Assembly (NCBI GenBank): GCA_964533275.1
Contig: CAZHJK010000005.1
Span: 59,477 to 123,476 of the forward strand
Direction: 5' to 3'
From: CAZHJK01 sp964533275
Lineage (GTDB): Bacteria; Bacillota; Clostridia; Eubacteriales; Garciellaceae
DNA: 64,000 bases
Translations under genes and position numbers: made by a program
The notes under the pieces: generated by a model
What the model saw: only the letters and a program-made list of their open reading frames with translations
Database searches by the model: none
What the model was told of the DNA's origin: nothing
Part shown: positions 35,986-44,477 of the stretch, piece after piece
Position numbering within the stretch: position 1 is the stretch's first letter
Layout: each line of letters begins with the position of its first letter

Positions 35986-38097
35986 CATAATATTGGGCAT
36001 GAAGGAATAATTAAAAATTTCTAATTTAACTTGTACTTTTTCTTGACATAGTACCAAACCGGCGAATGGGAGCTTGTGAACTACACCGTAAACATCACCG
36101 ACAACACCGTTACCATCACCACCGACCATCTTTCGGAATACTGCACCGTCACCCTGCGGGACGCAGGTTCGCCCTACGCTCTGCTGTCCAAATTCAGCAG
36201 CAAGCGTCTGGACGATGAAACCGCTCTCGCCATTTTGCAGGAATTTGAAGCGTCCGGCAAGCCCGGCGAGGTGGGTGACAGTTTGCTGCGCGGATTTTAC
36301 AAGCAGTTCTTACCCATACAATACCAGCAATATCTCGGTGACGCTGAAGCGGAACTGGTACATGAGGTGCAGGGCTGGTTGATGGACGTAAGCGAACTGG
36401 CGGCGCAAGGCGGCGGCTATAAACAGGCGGCAAACATACTGGAGAAAAGCGGCTATATGCTCCTTGGGGTTTCCGCCTTATCACTGGGCGACACCATGAT
36501 AGACGCATATAAAGGCAACGAATCCGCTGAAACGGTGGCGGCGGAGGCTTACAAGCTGTCCTACAATGTTGGCGTGACATTACTGGACTATAAAAAAATC
36601 ACCACCGGTATGGTACAGCTCTCCATGCTGGGGGTCATCGCCCTTGACTACTCCCTGAACAAGTTTATGGTTGCAGCCGACCAAACCTATAAGGATGCCC
36701 TGTTTAATGTGATCATCGCTTACAATGAGGAGATACACCCGTGGACGGACACCGAATGGTACGCAAGAATCATGGGGCTGTACAAAACACGCGGCGATGA
36801 CCCGAAGAAATTCAACGCCGCCCTACGTGGTATTATGGAGAATTACAGCTCTCGTTACTTTTTCGACAACCCGGAGGAGCAACTTGTAGCCACCAATGAG
36901 GCGGGCCTACACGCCTACACCACGGGGCTTCTTCCCGAAACAGACGCCGCCAAGGAGTATTGCATCGAGCAGTATATGGCTCGTTTGGGCGAAAGGCTCC
37001 AGCCTGTGCTGGAGGACGTTGTGAAGCGGATGCGCTATGATTCCCTCAAGGCTTACAGCAAAAACGCCACGGAGCTGCGTCAGGCGCTCAATGCACCGCT
37101 GGAGTTTGAAATCATTGAGGAAATCCCCGACGGTGAAAAGAGTAAATACGCAGGCGCAACCGTGGTAATCTCCCGGCCGGGTGCACCTGTGGGCGGGGCT
37201 TGGACGGTGGGGCTTGATAAGGACGGGCGAGCTTCACTTGACGCCACCATCGTGGGCTACATACAGGCGGGATTGCCCACCCAGCTTCGCCTATGGAACA
37301 AGGGCGACGACCATTACGAGGATGCCCCGGCGCTGACGCAGGAATTTAAGGTAACGGAAAAGGTCACGGTGATTTCACTAGGACAGATGAGGAAGGACTT
37401 TGAATACTATTTGGTTGAAAGATATGACTTAGACCCTCGTCTCCTCTACTATGACGGCTACGGATATGAAATTATGGCCGTCAAGCGTGATATGCAGTCT
37501 AATCGACTTACGGATCATTTGATTAGGGGGATAGATGCGGAAGTAGAGCAGGATAGCTATCGAGAATATATTTATGATTCTTCTGCCGGATTGCTTACAA
37601 CTAGCGATGCTCCCCATCAAACGGAGCTTAAGCCTAACGTAGACTGGACGGCTATCAGAGGGTACAGCTCTTCTCCTGAATTCCGTCCAGGCAAATGGGG
37701 GATGGAGGAAGGGAAAACAGGGAAAATGCTGTATGAATATATAAGATACCTTGCAGTAAACCAGCTCTCTCCCGGCAAATGGCAGGTGGATGAGACTGGA
37801 GAAACCATTGAATATGTACTTCATTCCTTTGATGCCAGCGACCAACAATCAAAACGTCTGGAATCTCCTTCGGGGCGGAGCTTTCTCGAAGAGGCGCGTT
37901 CCTTTGCCACAGAAATGGGCATAGAGATGTATGACGGCCAAGGATATGATTGATAACGGGGTATCGAGATGACGGGAAAACAATACTTGATACGGATAAA
38001 GGGCGTGTTTGTGCGGAACAGAATATACGGCGCACTCGAGTATTTCGGTTTTTATCCGGCAGTATATCGTATCCCATTGCCCGAAAGGAAAAAATAT

Positions 38098-38481
38098 ATG
38101 AATAGCAAACTGAAACGTGTGCTTCTGCGGGTTTCATCCGTACTGATGTTACTTGCCGCCCTGCCCATGCTGCTGTGGTGCCTGGGTCTTATTGACAATG
38201 CGGCACTGGACTACACCTACGCCGGAGCGGGTTGCTTCGCGGCTGGAATAGCGTACATCTTTTCTATGGTGACGGCCATCGCGGGCCTGGCCTTTGCAGA
38301 GCGGCTCCACCGACATCGCTGGTGCCGGACGCTTGGCTATATCCAACTGGCGGCGGGAGTGTTGCTGGTATATTCGCTTCGCTCCTATGCCACGATCACG
38401 TTACCGCCGCTTTTCCTATCGACCGTCCTGTATTTGGTCGGCGTGGGCTGGCGCGAAAAGCGGGATTGCGAACAACAATGA
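38098..38481 (+). CDS. small four-helix membrane protein
   Basis: A 127-residue protein with about four transmembrane segments and short loops; basic residues lie at the N-terminus and C-terminus, suggesting both ends are cytoplasmic. The frame is open from an ATG at 37969, but the first 43 residues are not hydrophobic. The ATG at 38098 has GAAAGGA upstream and begins just before the first helix. It follows the interrupted gene and precedes the DUF3592-like gene by 13 bases. No family recognised. Confidence 0.6.
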   Translation: MNSKLKRVLLRVSSVLMLLAALPMLLWCLGLIDNAALDYTYAGAGCFAAGIAYIFSMVTAIAGLAFAERLHRHRWCRTLGYIQLAAGVLLVYSLRSYATITLPPLFLSTVLYLVGVGWREKRDCEQQ

Positions 38482-38494
38482 AAGGAGCGTTGAG

Positions 38495-39835
38495 ATGGCA
38501 AAGAAGAAAAAGAGCAAAAACATCCCCCTGCCCATCCTCATCCTGATTTACGCCGTGCTGCTGTTTGCCATGTATTTGAGCCTATCTACGCTGGCTCTGG
38601 CGATATGGGGCGACAGCGTAATGGGTACGGTGGACAGCTATGACAGCCGTCTGGACGACACAAAAGCGGAGCAAAACCGCTCCCGCACTGTTTCCAAGGG
38701 CTATTGGTTTATGGCAAAGGGAAAGGAATACCGGGGTCATGTGATGTACGCGAGCGACGAGGCGTGGCCGAGTTTGGACGAGGGCGAAACTCGCTCCGAG
38801 CGCATCAGCTATCTCTCTATTTTTCCGTACATCAACAAGCCCTCCGCGCTGTGCGAATTTGACGAGATGGGAGAAGTGGCGATTATCTACCACATACTCT
38901 CTCCCATCGGCTGTCTGCTTTTGTTACTGCTTGTAATTCGCACATCCAGAGGAAAGAAAAAGAAGAAAACAGCGGCGAGAAACCCCGCCGCGCTTCAAAG
39001 TGACGAGAAAAGGAGTGATACAAATATGCTATGCCATAACTGCGGAAACAAGCTGCCTGTGAGCGCAGCATTCTGTTCAAGCTGCGGCACGAAAATGCAG
39101 GCCAGTGCACCTAACATCTGCACTGCCTGCGGCGTGGAGCTGCCGGACGGCGCTGAATTTTGCATCAACTGCGGCAAGACTGCGAACCGTGCAACGCAAG
39201 AGTCGATCATGTCTCCGCAGGCAGTCCCTTCCGCATCCCCACAAGGCGGCGCAGGGCTGGTCGGCTTCTCCGACAGGTGCAATTCGCCGGAGATACTAGC
39301 CGCTGCGCAGAAAAACAAAAAATTCTCTGTTGGATGCATGTGGGTGCTGGTTCTCGTGCCGCTCATCGGCTTTCCCATCGCGGGGCTGTTGATGGATGAT
39401 TTTCCCTTTGGAGAATCCCTTGTCATCGGTATTGGGATTGCTGCTGTAATGCTGATTGTCAATCTGCTGGCGCTGCGAAAGAGCAAACAGCCCATGTGGG
39501 AGGGCGTCGTAACTAACAAATTTAGCAAAGAGAAGTACGAACATAAAGACGATGCGTCAAAAACTTATATGGAATACACGGTGGCAATTACAACCGACGC
39601 GGGTAAAAAAAGGACTATTGTTGAAAAGGACAGCAGGCGAGATATGTACGACTATCTGGATGTAGGTGACAAGGTGCGTTTTCATCCGAAGTTCGGTACA
39701 TACGAGAAATACGATAAATCGAAAGACCGCATCATCTACTGCAATGTGTGTTCCATGATGAACCCCATACAGAATGATCGATGCAAGCGGTGTAATAATC
39801 TGCTGTTTAATTGTAGCTCGATTTCTACATATTAA
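38495..39835 (+). CDS. DUF3592-like membrane domain fused to double zinc ribbon and second membrane/beta domain
   Basis: A 446-residue protein in two halves. Residues about 1-160 have two transmembrane helices flanking a beta domain with VMGTVDSYDSRL and SIFPYINKPSALCEF, as in DUF3592. After a basic KKKKK stretch, residues about 178-230 hold two zinc ribbons (CHNCG/CSSCG and CTACG/CINCG). Two more helices (about 285-330), another beta domain (EGVVTNKFSKEKYEH) and a final CNVCS/CKRCN ribbon follow. An internal ATG at 39026 with AAAAGGAG upstream starts exactly at the zinc ribbon, so two products or an old gene fusion are possible. Last gene of the island operon. Confidence 0.68.
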   Translation: MAKKKKSKNIPLPILILIYAVLLFAMYLSLSTLALAIWGDSVMGTVDSYDSRLDDTKAEQNRSRTVSKGYWFMAKGKEYRGHVMYASDEAWPSLDEGETRSERISYLSIFPYINKPSALCEFDEMGEVAIIYHILSPIGCLLLLLLVIRTSRGKKKKKTAARNPAALQSDEKRSDTNMLCHNCGNKLPVSAAFCSSCGTKMQASAPNICTACGVELPDGAEFCINCGKTANRATQESIMSPQAVPSASPQGGAGLVGFSDRCNSPEILAAAQKNKKFSVGCMWVLVLVPLIGFPIAGLLMDDFPFGESLVIGIGIAAVMLIVNLLALRKSKQPMWEGVVTNKFSKEKYEHKDDASKTYMEYTVAITTDAGKKRTIVEKDSRRDMYDYLDVGDKVRFHPKFGTYEKYDKSKDRIIYCNVCSMMNPIQNDRCKRCNNLLFNCSSISTY

Positions 39836-39836
39836 T

Positions 39837-39885
39837 AAAAGGAATCAACCAGCGGATTATACTGCTGTCTGATTCCTTTTTTTTT
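39837..39885. terminator. strong bidirectional terminator at the island's right edge
   Basis: An 11-bp stem, AAAAGGAATCA (39837-39847) with TGATTCCTTTT (39870-39880), contains an inner CAGC/GCTG pair and is followed by a long T run. It serves the island operon and the convergent FMN reductase gene. Confidence 0.88.
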
Positions 39886-39889
39886 GACT

Positions 39890-40438
39890 TTAAGAGTTAT
39901 TAATTTTATTCGCCCATTGGATGAAGTTTTGTATAACCGTATCTAAAAATTCTATAGTTGGTTGGTGTATGAGGCTTCCATTTTCATCGAATTTTTCCTT
40001 TGCATTTCCAATAAACACCTCATTACCAGGTAAAGTTATAGCACTGATACCGCCAGAATTTAAGATTTGCCTTAAATGACTTTGTGCTCTTGCAGTGCCT
40101 AAAAAACCTGTTGAAGCTCCTACAATCATTACAGGTTTTCCACTCATTACTCTTTTCACTCTAGAAAACCAATCTAGGGTATTCTTTAAAACACCTGGAA
40201 TAGAGTGATTATATTCCGGAGTAGCAAAAATGATTCCATCACTTTCGATTATTTTTTTGCGATATTCTATAATAATTTCAGGAGGATTTAATTCTATATC
40301 CACATTGAACATAGGGATATTTTCTATGTCTAGAATCTCAATATCGAATAGTTTTTGATATCTTTTTTGCATAAATGTGGCTAGTTTTCTATTATAAGAT
40401 TTGGTGCCAATACTTCCTGGTATAATAATGATCTTCAT
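39890..40438 (-). CDS. NADPH-dependent FMN reductase family protein
   Basis: A 182-residue flavodoxin-like oxidoreductase. It shows the phosphate loop GSIGTKSYNRKL (about 8-19) and the family motif TPEYNHSIPGVLKNTLDWFS (about 77-96), which binds FMN and forms the dimer. Such enzymes reduce FMN, quinones or azo compounds with NAD(P)H. The frame opens at 40474, but GGGAGG before the ATG at 40436-40438 decides the start. It is a single AT-rich gene convergent with the island and probably marks the resumption of host DNA. Confidence 0.88.
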   Translation of the reverse strand: MKIIIIPGSIGTKSYNRKLATFMQKRYQKLFDIEILDIENIPMFNVDIELNPPEIIIEYRKKIIESDGIIFATPEYNHSIPGVLKNTLDWFSRVKRVMSGKPVMIVGASTGFLGTARAQSHLRQILNSGGISAITLPGNEVFIGNAKEKFDENGSLIHQPTIEFLDTVIQNFIQWANKINNS

Positions 40439-41000
40439 AATAAACCTCCCATAATTAATTCTCAAAATTCCCATACTTATCTATTATTACCCATTGAATC
40501 CGCATATAATCAACAAAACCTACTTCAGTACTTTTTAAAGGAAATATTATAAAAATGTAGAAATAATAAGATAATATGAAATATATTTAAAAATGAAAGG
40601 AAGAGAAAATGAATAAAAATGAAAGGGTAGAACACCTTCTTGAATATGTAAAGGGAATACAAAATGATTTAAATGGAGCCGAACTTTTTTTGAAATACAG
40701 AGAGGATATAGAACAGGTAAAGCCTCAAGAAGCCTTTGAAATCTTTCATACTCTTTTACAAGAGGGGACAGAAGCTAAGGAAATCCTAGTATTTTTAGAT
40801 AAGGTTATTAATGTATTTTATAAAAGTCTATCTTCATATAGATGGGAGAAACCTGAAAATGATAGATTCTTAATGGATCTTATTTTAGAGAATAAGGCAC
40901 TAGTCAAGAAAACAGACGATATTAAAGAAATATTAAAAGAAGAGTATTCATTAGATATAAAAAAGGCTCTGTTTGGATATAGTGTTGATAATAGAGGTTT

Positions 41001-41030
41001 TTAAAGGGATTCAATTTTGAATCCCTTTAG
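41001..41030. terminator. terminator hairpin inside the IS1595 element
   Basis: A perfect 10-bp stem, AAAGGGATTC (41003-41012) with GAATCCCTTT (41019-41028), and an AATTTT loop lie just inside the left end. It ends transcription of the passenger gene and would also block transcription entering from the interrupted host gene. Confidence 0.75.
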
Positions 41031-41064
41031 TATGAGTACACGCCATTCTAACTCCATCAAACTT

Positions 41065-41397
41065 TTAATCAGGAAGTTTTTTATTGACAATAACTATAGT
41101 GAAAATCACTAAGAAAGCGGGTAAAGCAAATAAATATTCTAAAGTAATATCACTTAATTTTAGAAATTGATTTGCAAAAACTAAGATAGTGAAGAAAACA
41201 GCACTGATTACACCAGAAATAATCAAATATTTACCACATAATTGTTGTGCAATATCCCAGTTTCTTTGAGTTTTTGAAGATTTTCGAGTCCTAAAGCCTA
41301 CAACAGAGTTAATATCTTGAGGTGGATATTTTCTTTGAATTATTCCCATAGTTATCAATACTAATGGAACTATTATATAGCCTATTATTATGGGCAT
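41065..41397 (-). CDS. SdpI/YhfL-family membrane protein, transposon passenger
   Basis: A 110-residue membrane protein with three hydrophobic segments (about 3-20, 50-72, 83-105). Between the first two is the SdpI signature NSVVGFRTRKS, followed by TQRNWDIAQQLCGK. In Bacillus, SdpI protects against the killing peptide SdpC and also takes part in its regulation; many relatives have no known role. It has its own GGAGG site. It lies between the left terminal repeat and the transposase, so it moves with the element. An immunity or membrane-stress benefit is inferred. Confidence 0.82.
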   Translation of the reverse strand: MPIIIGYIIVPLVLITMGIIQRKYPPQDINSVVGFRTRKSSKTQRNWDIAQQLCGKYLIISGVISAVFFTILVFANQFLKLSDITLEYLFALPAFLVIFTIVIVNKKLPD

Positions 41398-41462
41398 CTT
41401 TATACCTCCGAATTATTTTTTGTCAATAAAATATCAAACTGTATTAGAAGAAATCATCTTTA

Positions 41463-42521
41463 TTATATATATATTGGCTCCCTTCCTTGAAAATCTTTGA
41501 TTCTAATATTACAGTTTGATGAATGTGCGTGTACTAAAAGCTGTTTGCTCTTCAAGGCTCTCTTTTCGCTCTTGAAAAATTCCAGCCATTTAAACCAATA
41601 TAGATAATTCGCCAAATACTTGGTTGATACACCTTTGAATTTCTGTATCCAACTTCTTAAATTGCTATGCAAGGCATTGATGTTCTGGATGTGATATATG
41701 CCTTCCTTAAACTTGCCGTTTTTGATTTGCACAAGTGATACACCATTTTTATTGGCATAGGTTTTGTAGCTTGCAAGGGAATCAGTGCATAGAATTGACT
41801 CTTCCTCAATTCTGTCATTAAAAAGTTTCTCTAAATGTGTATAGCTCATTCTTCCTTTACAAGTCAATTCAGTGATTATATTTCCCACTCTGTCTTTTGC
41901 ACAGACAACGCAAACAAGCTCAGAAGATATTCCGCGTTTCCTTTTGACTTTAGAGCTGTTTTTACCCTTCAGTCCACGCTTTCGGGATGTACGTGGCATT
42001 TTGAACACTTTACTCTTCTTATGATTGCCTTTGAAGGATTCTCTAAAAAACAATTCGTCTACTTCTATAACTCCGCCTACGCTTCCTACACCAATAAAAG
42101 CACGAAGTGCATCAAGTATTTTATGTCTCCAGAAGAACGCAGTGGTAGGGTTGATTCCTACTTCATCTGCTGTCTGACGGATGGAATATCCGTTAATCAT
42201 GCACTTTGCGAAATGCAACCATATATCTACATCATACCTGCTGTTATGCTTTGGTGACAATGTAAAATCCGTAAATGTTTTCCTACAAGACTTGCAGATG
42301 TATCTTTGTTTGTTTTTGTATTTGCCATATCTGGAAACTTCTTCATGAGAACAATGTGGACAGATTTTCCCCTTGGAGAATCTGGACTCCTTGATGTTGT
42401 TAGTGATTTCCTTTGAAACTGCACCAAAAGTAATAACTTCTTCCAGATAATTTAGTATCTCTTCTTTCTCAGCATAACCTAAAGAATGTATATCTTTCTT
42501 TATAGATTCAATGGTTGGCAT
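41463..42521 (-). CDS. IS1595-family (ISXO2-like) transposase
   Basis: A 352-residue transposase. An N-terminal zinc finger (CPHCSHEEV and CKSCRKTF, about 54-83) precedes an HTH region (GYSIRQTADEVGINPTTAFFWRHK, read in parts). The DDE_Tnp_IS1595 core carries acids in VIEVDELFF and LCTDSLASYK and the C-terminal motif ALHSNLRSWIQKFKGVSTKY. GGAGG before the ATG at 42519-42521 decides the start; the frame opens at 42539. The gene is intact, so the element may still be mobile. Confidence 0.88.
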   Translation of the reverse strand: MPTIESIKKDIHSLGYAEKEEILNYLEEVITFGAVSKEITNNIKESRFSKGKICPHCSHEEVSRYGKYKNKQRYICKSCRKTFTDFTLSPKHNSRYDVDIWLHFAKCMINGYSIRQTADEVGINPTTAFFWRHKILDALRAFIGVGSVGGVIEVDELFFRESFKGNHKKSKVFKMPRTSRKRGLKGKNSSKVKRKRGISSELVCVVCAKDRVGNIITELTCKGRMSYTHLEKLFNDRIEEESILCTDSLASYKTYANKNGVSLVQIKNGKFKEGIYHIQNINALHSNLRSWIQKFKGVSTKYLANYLYWFKWLEFFKSEKRALKSKQLLVHAHSSNCNIRIKDFQGREPIYI

Positions 42522-43502
42522 AAGGATACCTCCATCCATGTTTATATGTTTATATTATACCATATTTGAAGATAATATTCCATTTTCAACATAGGTTTCA
42601 TACAGAGCCATAAAAAAAGAAAAACTATTACCTAAGATTGAAATACTGCAGGAAATCAATCATCACTATTTAAAAAAGGAAAATATTCTATTTCCCTATC
42701 TTGAAAAAACCATGGAAAAGTTTGAGGGGCTTTCAATTATGTGGGCTCTTCATGAGGAAGTAAAAAGGTAGATTAAAGAAGTAATTGAAATCTTAAAAGA
42801 TTCAGAGAGTGATGAATTCCAGGTGAATGAAGTCATAGGGGATATGTTTTTTGGAATACTTGGAGTATTAAAGAAGGAAGAATTAATTCTCTTCCCTTCA
42901 GCATGCGAAGTATTATCCCCAAGGAATTGGTATGAAATGCATAAACAAAGTCTTGAGTATGGGTTTTCATTTATAAAAAAACCGGGACCAGAATTAGAAA
43001 TTCATAAGGATGATGATACTAATGAATTAATTGAGGATTATAAAGAGGGCTATCTGTTTAAAACTGAAACAGGAGTTTTAAATTTCCAACAGATGATGAT
43101 GATATTTAATGCATTACCAGTGGATTTAACCTTTGTAGATGAACACAATAAGGTAAAATTCTTTACTCGACCAAAGGATAGAATATTTCCCCGTTCACCA
43201 GCTATTATAGGAAGGGAAGTAAAGAATTGTCATCCACCGGATAGTGTACATATTGTAGAAAAAATAATTGAGGGTTTCCGCTCTAATTCAAAGGATAATG
43301 CAACATTTTGGATTCAAGTAAAAGAACGCACTATATTAATTCAATATTTTGCTTTAAGAGACACGAGTGGAAGTTATAGGGGGACTTTAGAAGTTAGCCA
43401 GAATATAACTGAAATAAAGAATTTAGAAGGACAAAGAAGGATTTTAGATTGGGAGTAATTTGTTTATATTCTAAAGATATTAAAAACCTTTAGTAAGTGT
43501 AG

Positions 43503-43540
43503 AATAGCCCCATCTTAAACAGATAAGGGCTATTTTGTTA
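43503..43540 (+). terminator. terminator after the disrupted PAS-domain gene
   Basis: AATAGCCC (43503-43510) pairs with GGGCTATT (43527-43534), followed by TTGTTATT, 45 bases after the stop. Confidence 0.65.
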
Positions 43541-43623
43541 TTAGTGGCTATATTGCTTCATTTAATAAATAGTATTATACTTAAATTTAAATATATTCTA
43601 GAAAGAAGGGAGAATGTAATTTC

Positions 43624-44259
43624 ATGGTAAAGCCTGTAAAGTTATTATCGGCTAGGGAATTAGTAGCCTCAGAACTAAGAAAAGCAATACTTACGGGTAA
43701 ATTTTCTGAAGGAGAAGAGATTACTCAAGAAAAGGTTGCTGAGATGCTTGGAGTTTCCCGCATGCCAGTTAGAGAGGCTATAAGTATATTAGCTAATGAT
43801 GGTTTACTTAAAACCTTCCCGAATAAAAGTGCCATTGTAGCAGAAATTCCTGATAACTATATAAAGGAACATTTTCAAGTACGGATTTTACTTGAAGGAG
43901 AGGCAACAGCATTGGCCTGCAATAATTTTGAAAATTTAGAAGAGATTATAGATATTCATGAACAACATAATAAAGCAATTGAGGACGGGGATATTGAGCA
44001 AGTACATCTTTTAAATCAATCATTCCACATAATGATATGGGATGCTGCAAAAAATAAGAAATTGAAAGCTCTTCTTTTACAACTCTGGAATGGTCTTTCC
44101 ATAGTAGATAAAAACAAATCATTAATTCATAAACATAGGGAGCATGATATTATTATACAGGCTTTTAAAGAGAAGAATCCAGAAAAGGCACGCCAAGCAA
44201 TGAAAAAGCACCTTGAAAGCAGTATGAAAGGAATACTTAACATTGCAAAAAGCAAATAA
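43624..44259 (+). CDS. GntR-family (FCD) transcriptional regulator
   Basis: A 211-residue repressor. A winged HTH (about 8-75) has GEEITQEKVAEMLGVSRMPV, read in parts, and REAISILANDGLL. A helical FCD effector domain (about 80-205) carries the metal-binding His and Asp residues expected for carboxylate sensing. AAGGGAG lies 10 bases upstream of the ATG. It precedes the dicarboxylate carrier/hydro-lyase operon and a palindrome at 44345-44356 that fits GntR/FCD operators. Control by a C4-dicarboxylate such as tartrate or fumarate is inferred. Confidence 0.87.
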   Translation: MVKPVKLLSARELVASELRKAILTGKFSEGEEITQEKVAEMLGVSRMPVREAISILANDGLLKTFPNKSAIVAEIPDNYIKEHFQVRILLEGEATALACNNFENLEEIIDIHEQHNKAIEDGDIEQVHLLNQSFHIMIWDAAKNKKLKALLLQLWNGLSIVDKNKSLIHKHREHDIIIQAFKEKNPEKARQAMKKHLESSMKGILNIAKSK

Positions 44260-44305
44260 AAAATTAAGTAGGCTCCGTTTGAGAGTGAAAAAGAATATTA
44301 AAGTC

Positions 44306-44334
44306 TTGACAAGGTGTATAAAGAATTTTATAAT
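44306..44334 (+). promoter_or_regulatory. consensus sigma-70 promoter of the carrier/hydro-lyase operon
   Basis: A perfect -35 box TTGACA (44306-44311), a 17-base spacer and a perfect -10 box TATAAT (44329-44334) lie 144 bases before the carrier start. Such a strong promoter implies that control is by repression. Confidence 0.88.
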
Positions 44335-44344
44335 ATTAATGTAG

Positions 44345-44356
44345 ATTGGATCCAAT
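44345..44356. promoter_or_regulatory. palindromic operator, likely for the GntR/FCD regulator
   Basis: ATTGGATCCAAT is a perfect 12-bp palindrome 10 bases after the -10 box, at or just after the predicted transcription start. Position and form fit a GntR/FCD repressor site; binding by the adjacent regulator is inferred. Confidence 0.6.
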
Positions 44357-44477
44357 ATCCTGTATCCCATGTTTGTAAGTCGAAATTAAGATTACAATTT
44401 CAGTACAATGGGAACGCTTTCAATTAAAGATTAAGGGTTCAATACTAAAATTAACCTATTTGATAAGGGGGACAAAA

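Larger units (their letters stand above)
34695..36055 (+). mobile_element. IS3-family insertion sequence, 1,361 bp
   Basis: The element is bounded by the direct repeat AAAC (34691-34694 and 36056-36059). Both ends carry an imperfect inverted repeat that includes the exact 10-base core AGTACAAGTT, 18 bases in from each end (34713-34722 and, inverted, 36028-36037). Inside are orfA and orfB joined by a -1 slippery run, as in the IS3 family. Its AT-rich composition contrasts with the GC-rich island it entered, so it probably transposed from the host genome after the island arrived. Confidence 0.88.
34057..37953 (+). pseudogene. zinc-ribbon, ZU5-like surface protein gene interrupted by an IS3-family element
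   Basis: The 5' part (34057-34694) encodes a zinc ribbon (CTNCG, CAKCG), a Pro-rich linker, a transmembrane helix (about 88-110) and the first half of a ZU5-like domain. The 3' part (36060-37953) resumes in the middle of that domain. Removing the element and one copy of the AAAC duplication joins RET to GEWELVNYTV in frame, giving a product of 843 residues. The second half holds TITTDHLSEYCTV (ZU5 end), a long helical region and a C-terminal domain. It parallels the lipoprotein at 31262. A GTG at 36076 could start a truncated product without signal or anchor, so function is probably lost. Confidence 0.82.
25077..39885 (+). other. GC-rich accessory island, all genes on the plus strand
   Basis: Base and codon use change abruptly here. 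The third codon positions are mostly A/T on both sides, but within this block they are rich in G and C. The block opens with a deleted excisionase-like HTH coupled to a LuxR-type membrane regulator. It continues after a strong terminator with a close-packed operon of zinc-ribbon membrane proteins, lipoproteins and large extracytoplasmic proteins, and ends at a terminator at 39837. No integrase, relaxase or flanking direct repeat was found, so the mode of arrival is unknown. The bounds given are those of the first remnant and last terminator. Confidence 0.6.
40965..42609 (-). mobile_element. IS1595-family element with an SdpI-like passenger gene, 1,645 bp
   Basis: Both ends start GGCTCTGT and match over about 31 bases with 22 identities (40965-40996 against the inverted 42578-42609). 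The ends are flanked by the perfect 8-bp direct repeat ATAAAAAA (40957-40964 and 42610-42617), the duplication length known for IS1595. It contains a transposase and an SdpI-like gene, both on the minus strand. IS1595 elements are known to carry passenger genes. It lies within the DUF438/hemerythrin gene. Confidence 0.9.
40609..43458 (+). pseudogene. DUF438/hemerythrin/PAS-domain protein gene disrupted by an IS1595-family element
   Basis: The 5' part (40609-40964) encodes a DUF438-like domain and the linker into a hemerythrin-like domain. The 3' part (42618-43458) continues with HHYLKKENILFPYLEK, the typical iron-site helix, then a PAS domain (about LPVDLTFVDEHNKVKFFT onward, read in parts) ending at 43458. 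Joining across the element and one ATAAAAAA copy restores the frame (SLDIKK to EKLLPKI). A TAG at 42769-42771 (after EEVKR) is a second lesion, so the gene has decayed further since the insertion. Without the lesions it would be 398 residues. The family is thought to sense oxygen or redox state. Confidence 0.85.

Noticed and set aside
25077..39885. Prophage or conjugative element
   Set aside because: No integrase, capsid, relaxase or type IV secretion genes and no flanking repeats were seen; only an excisionase-like remnant.
40609..41004. An intact 131-residue protein
   Set aside because: Its last 13 codons are encoded by the IS1595 end; the 8-bp duplication and frame restoration show it is a truncated gene.
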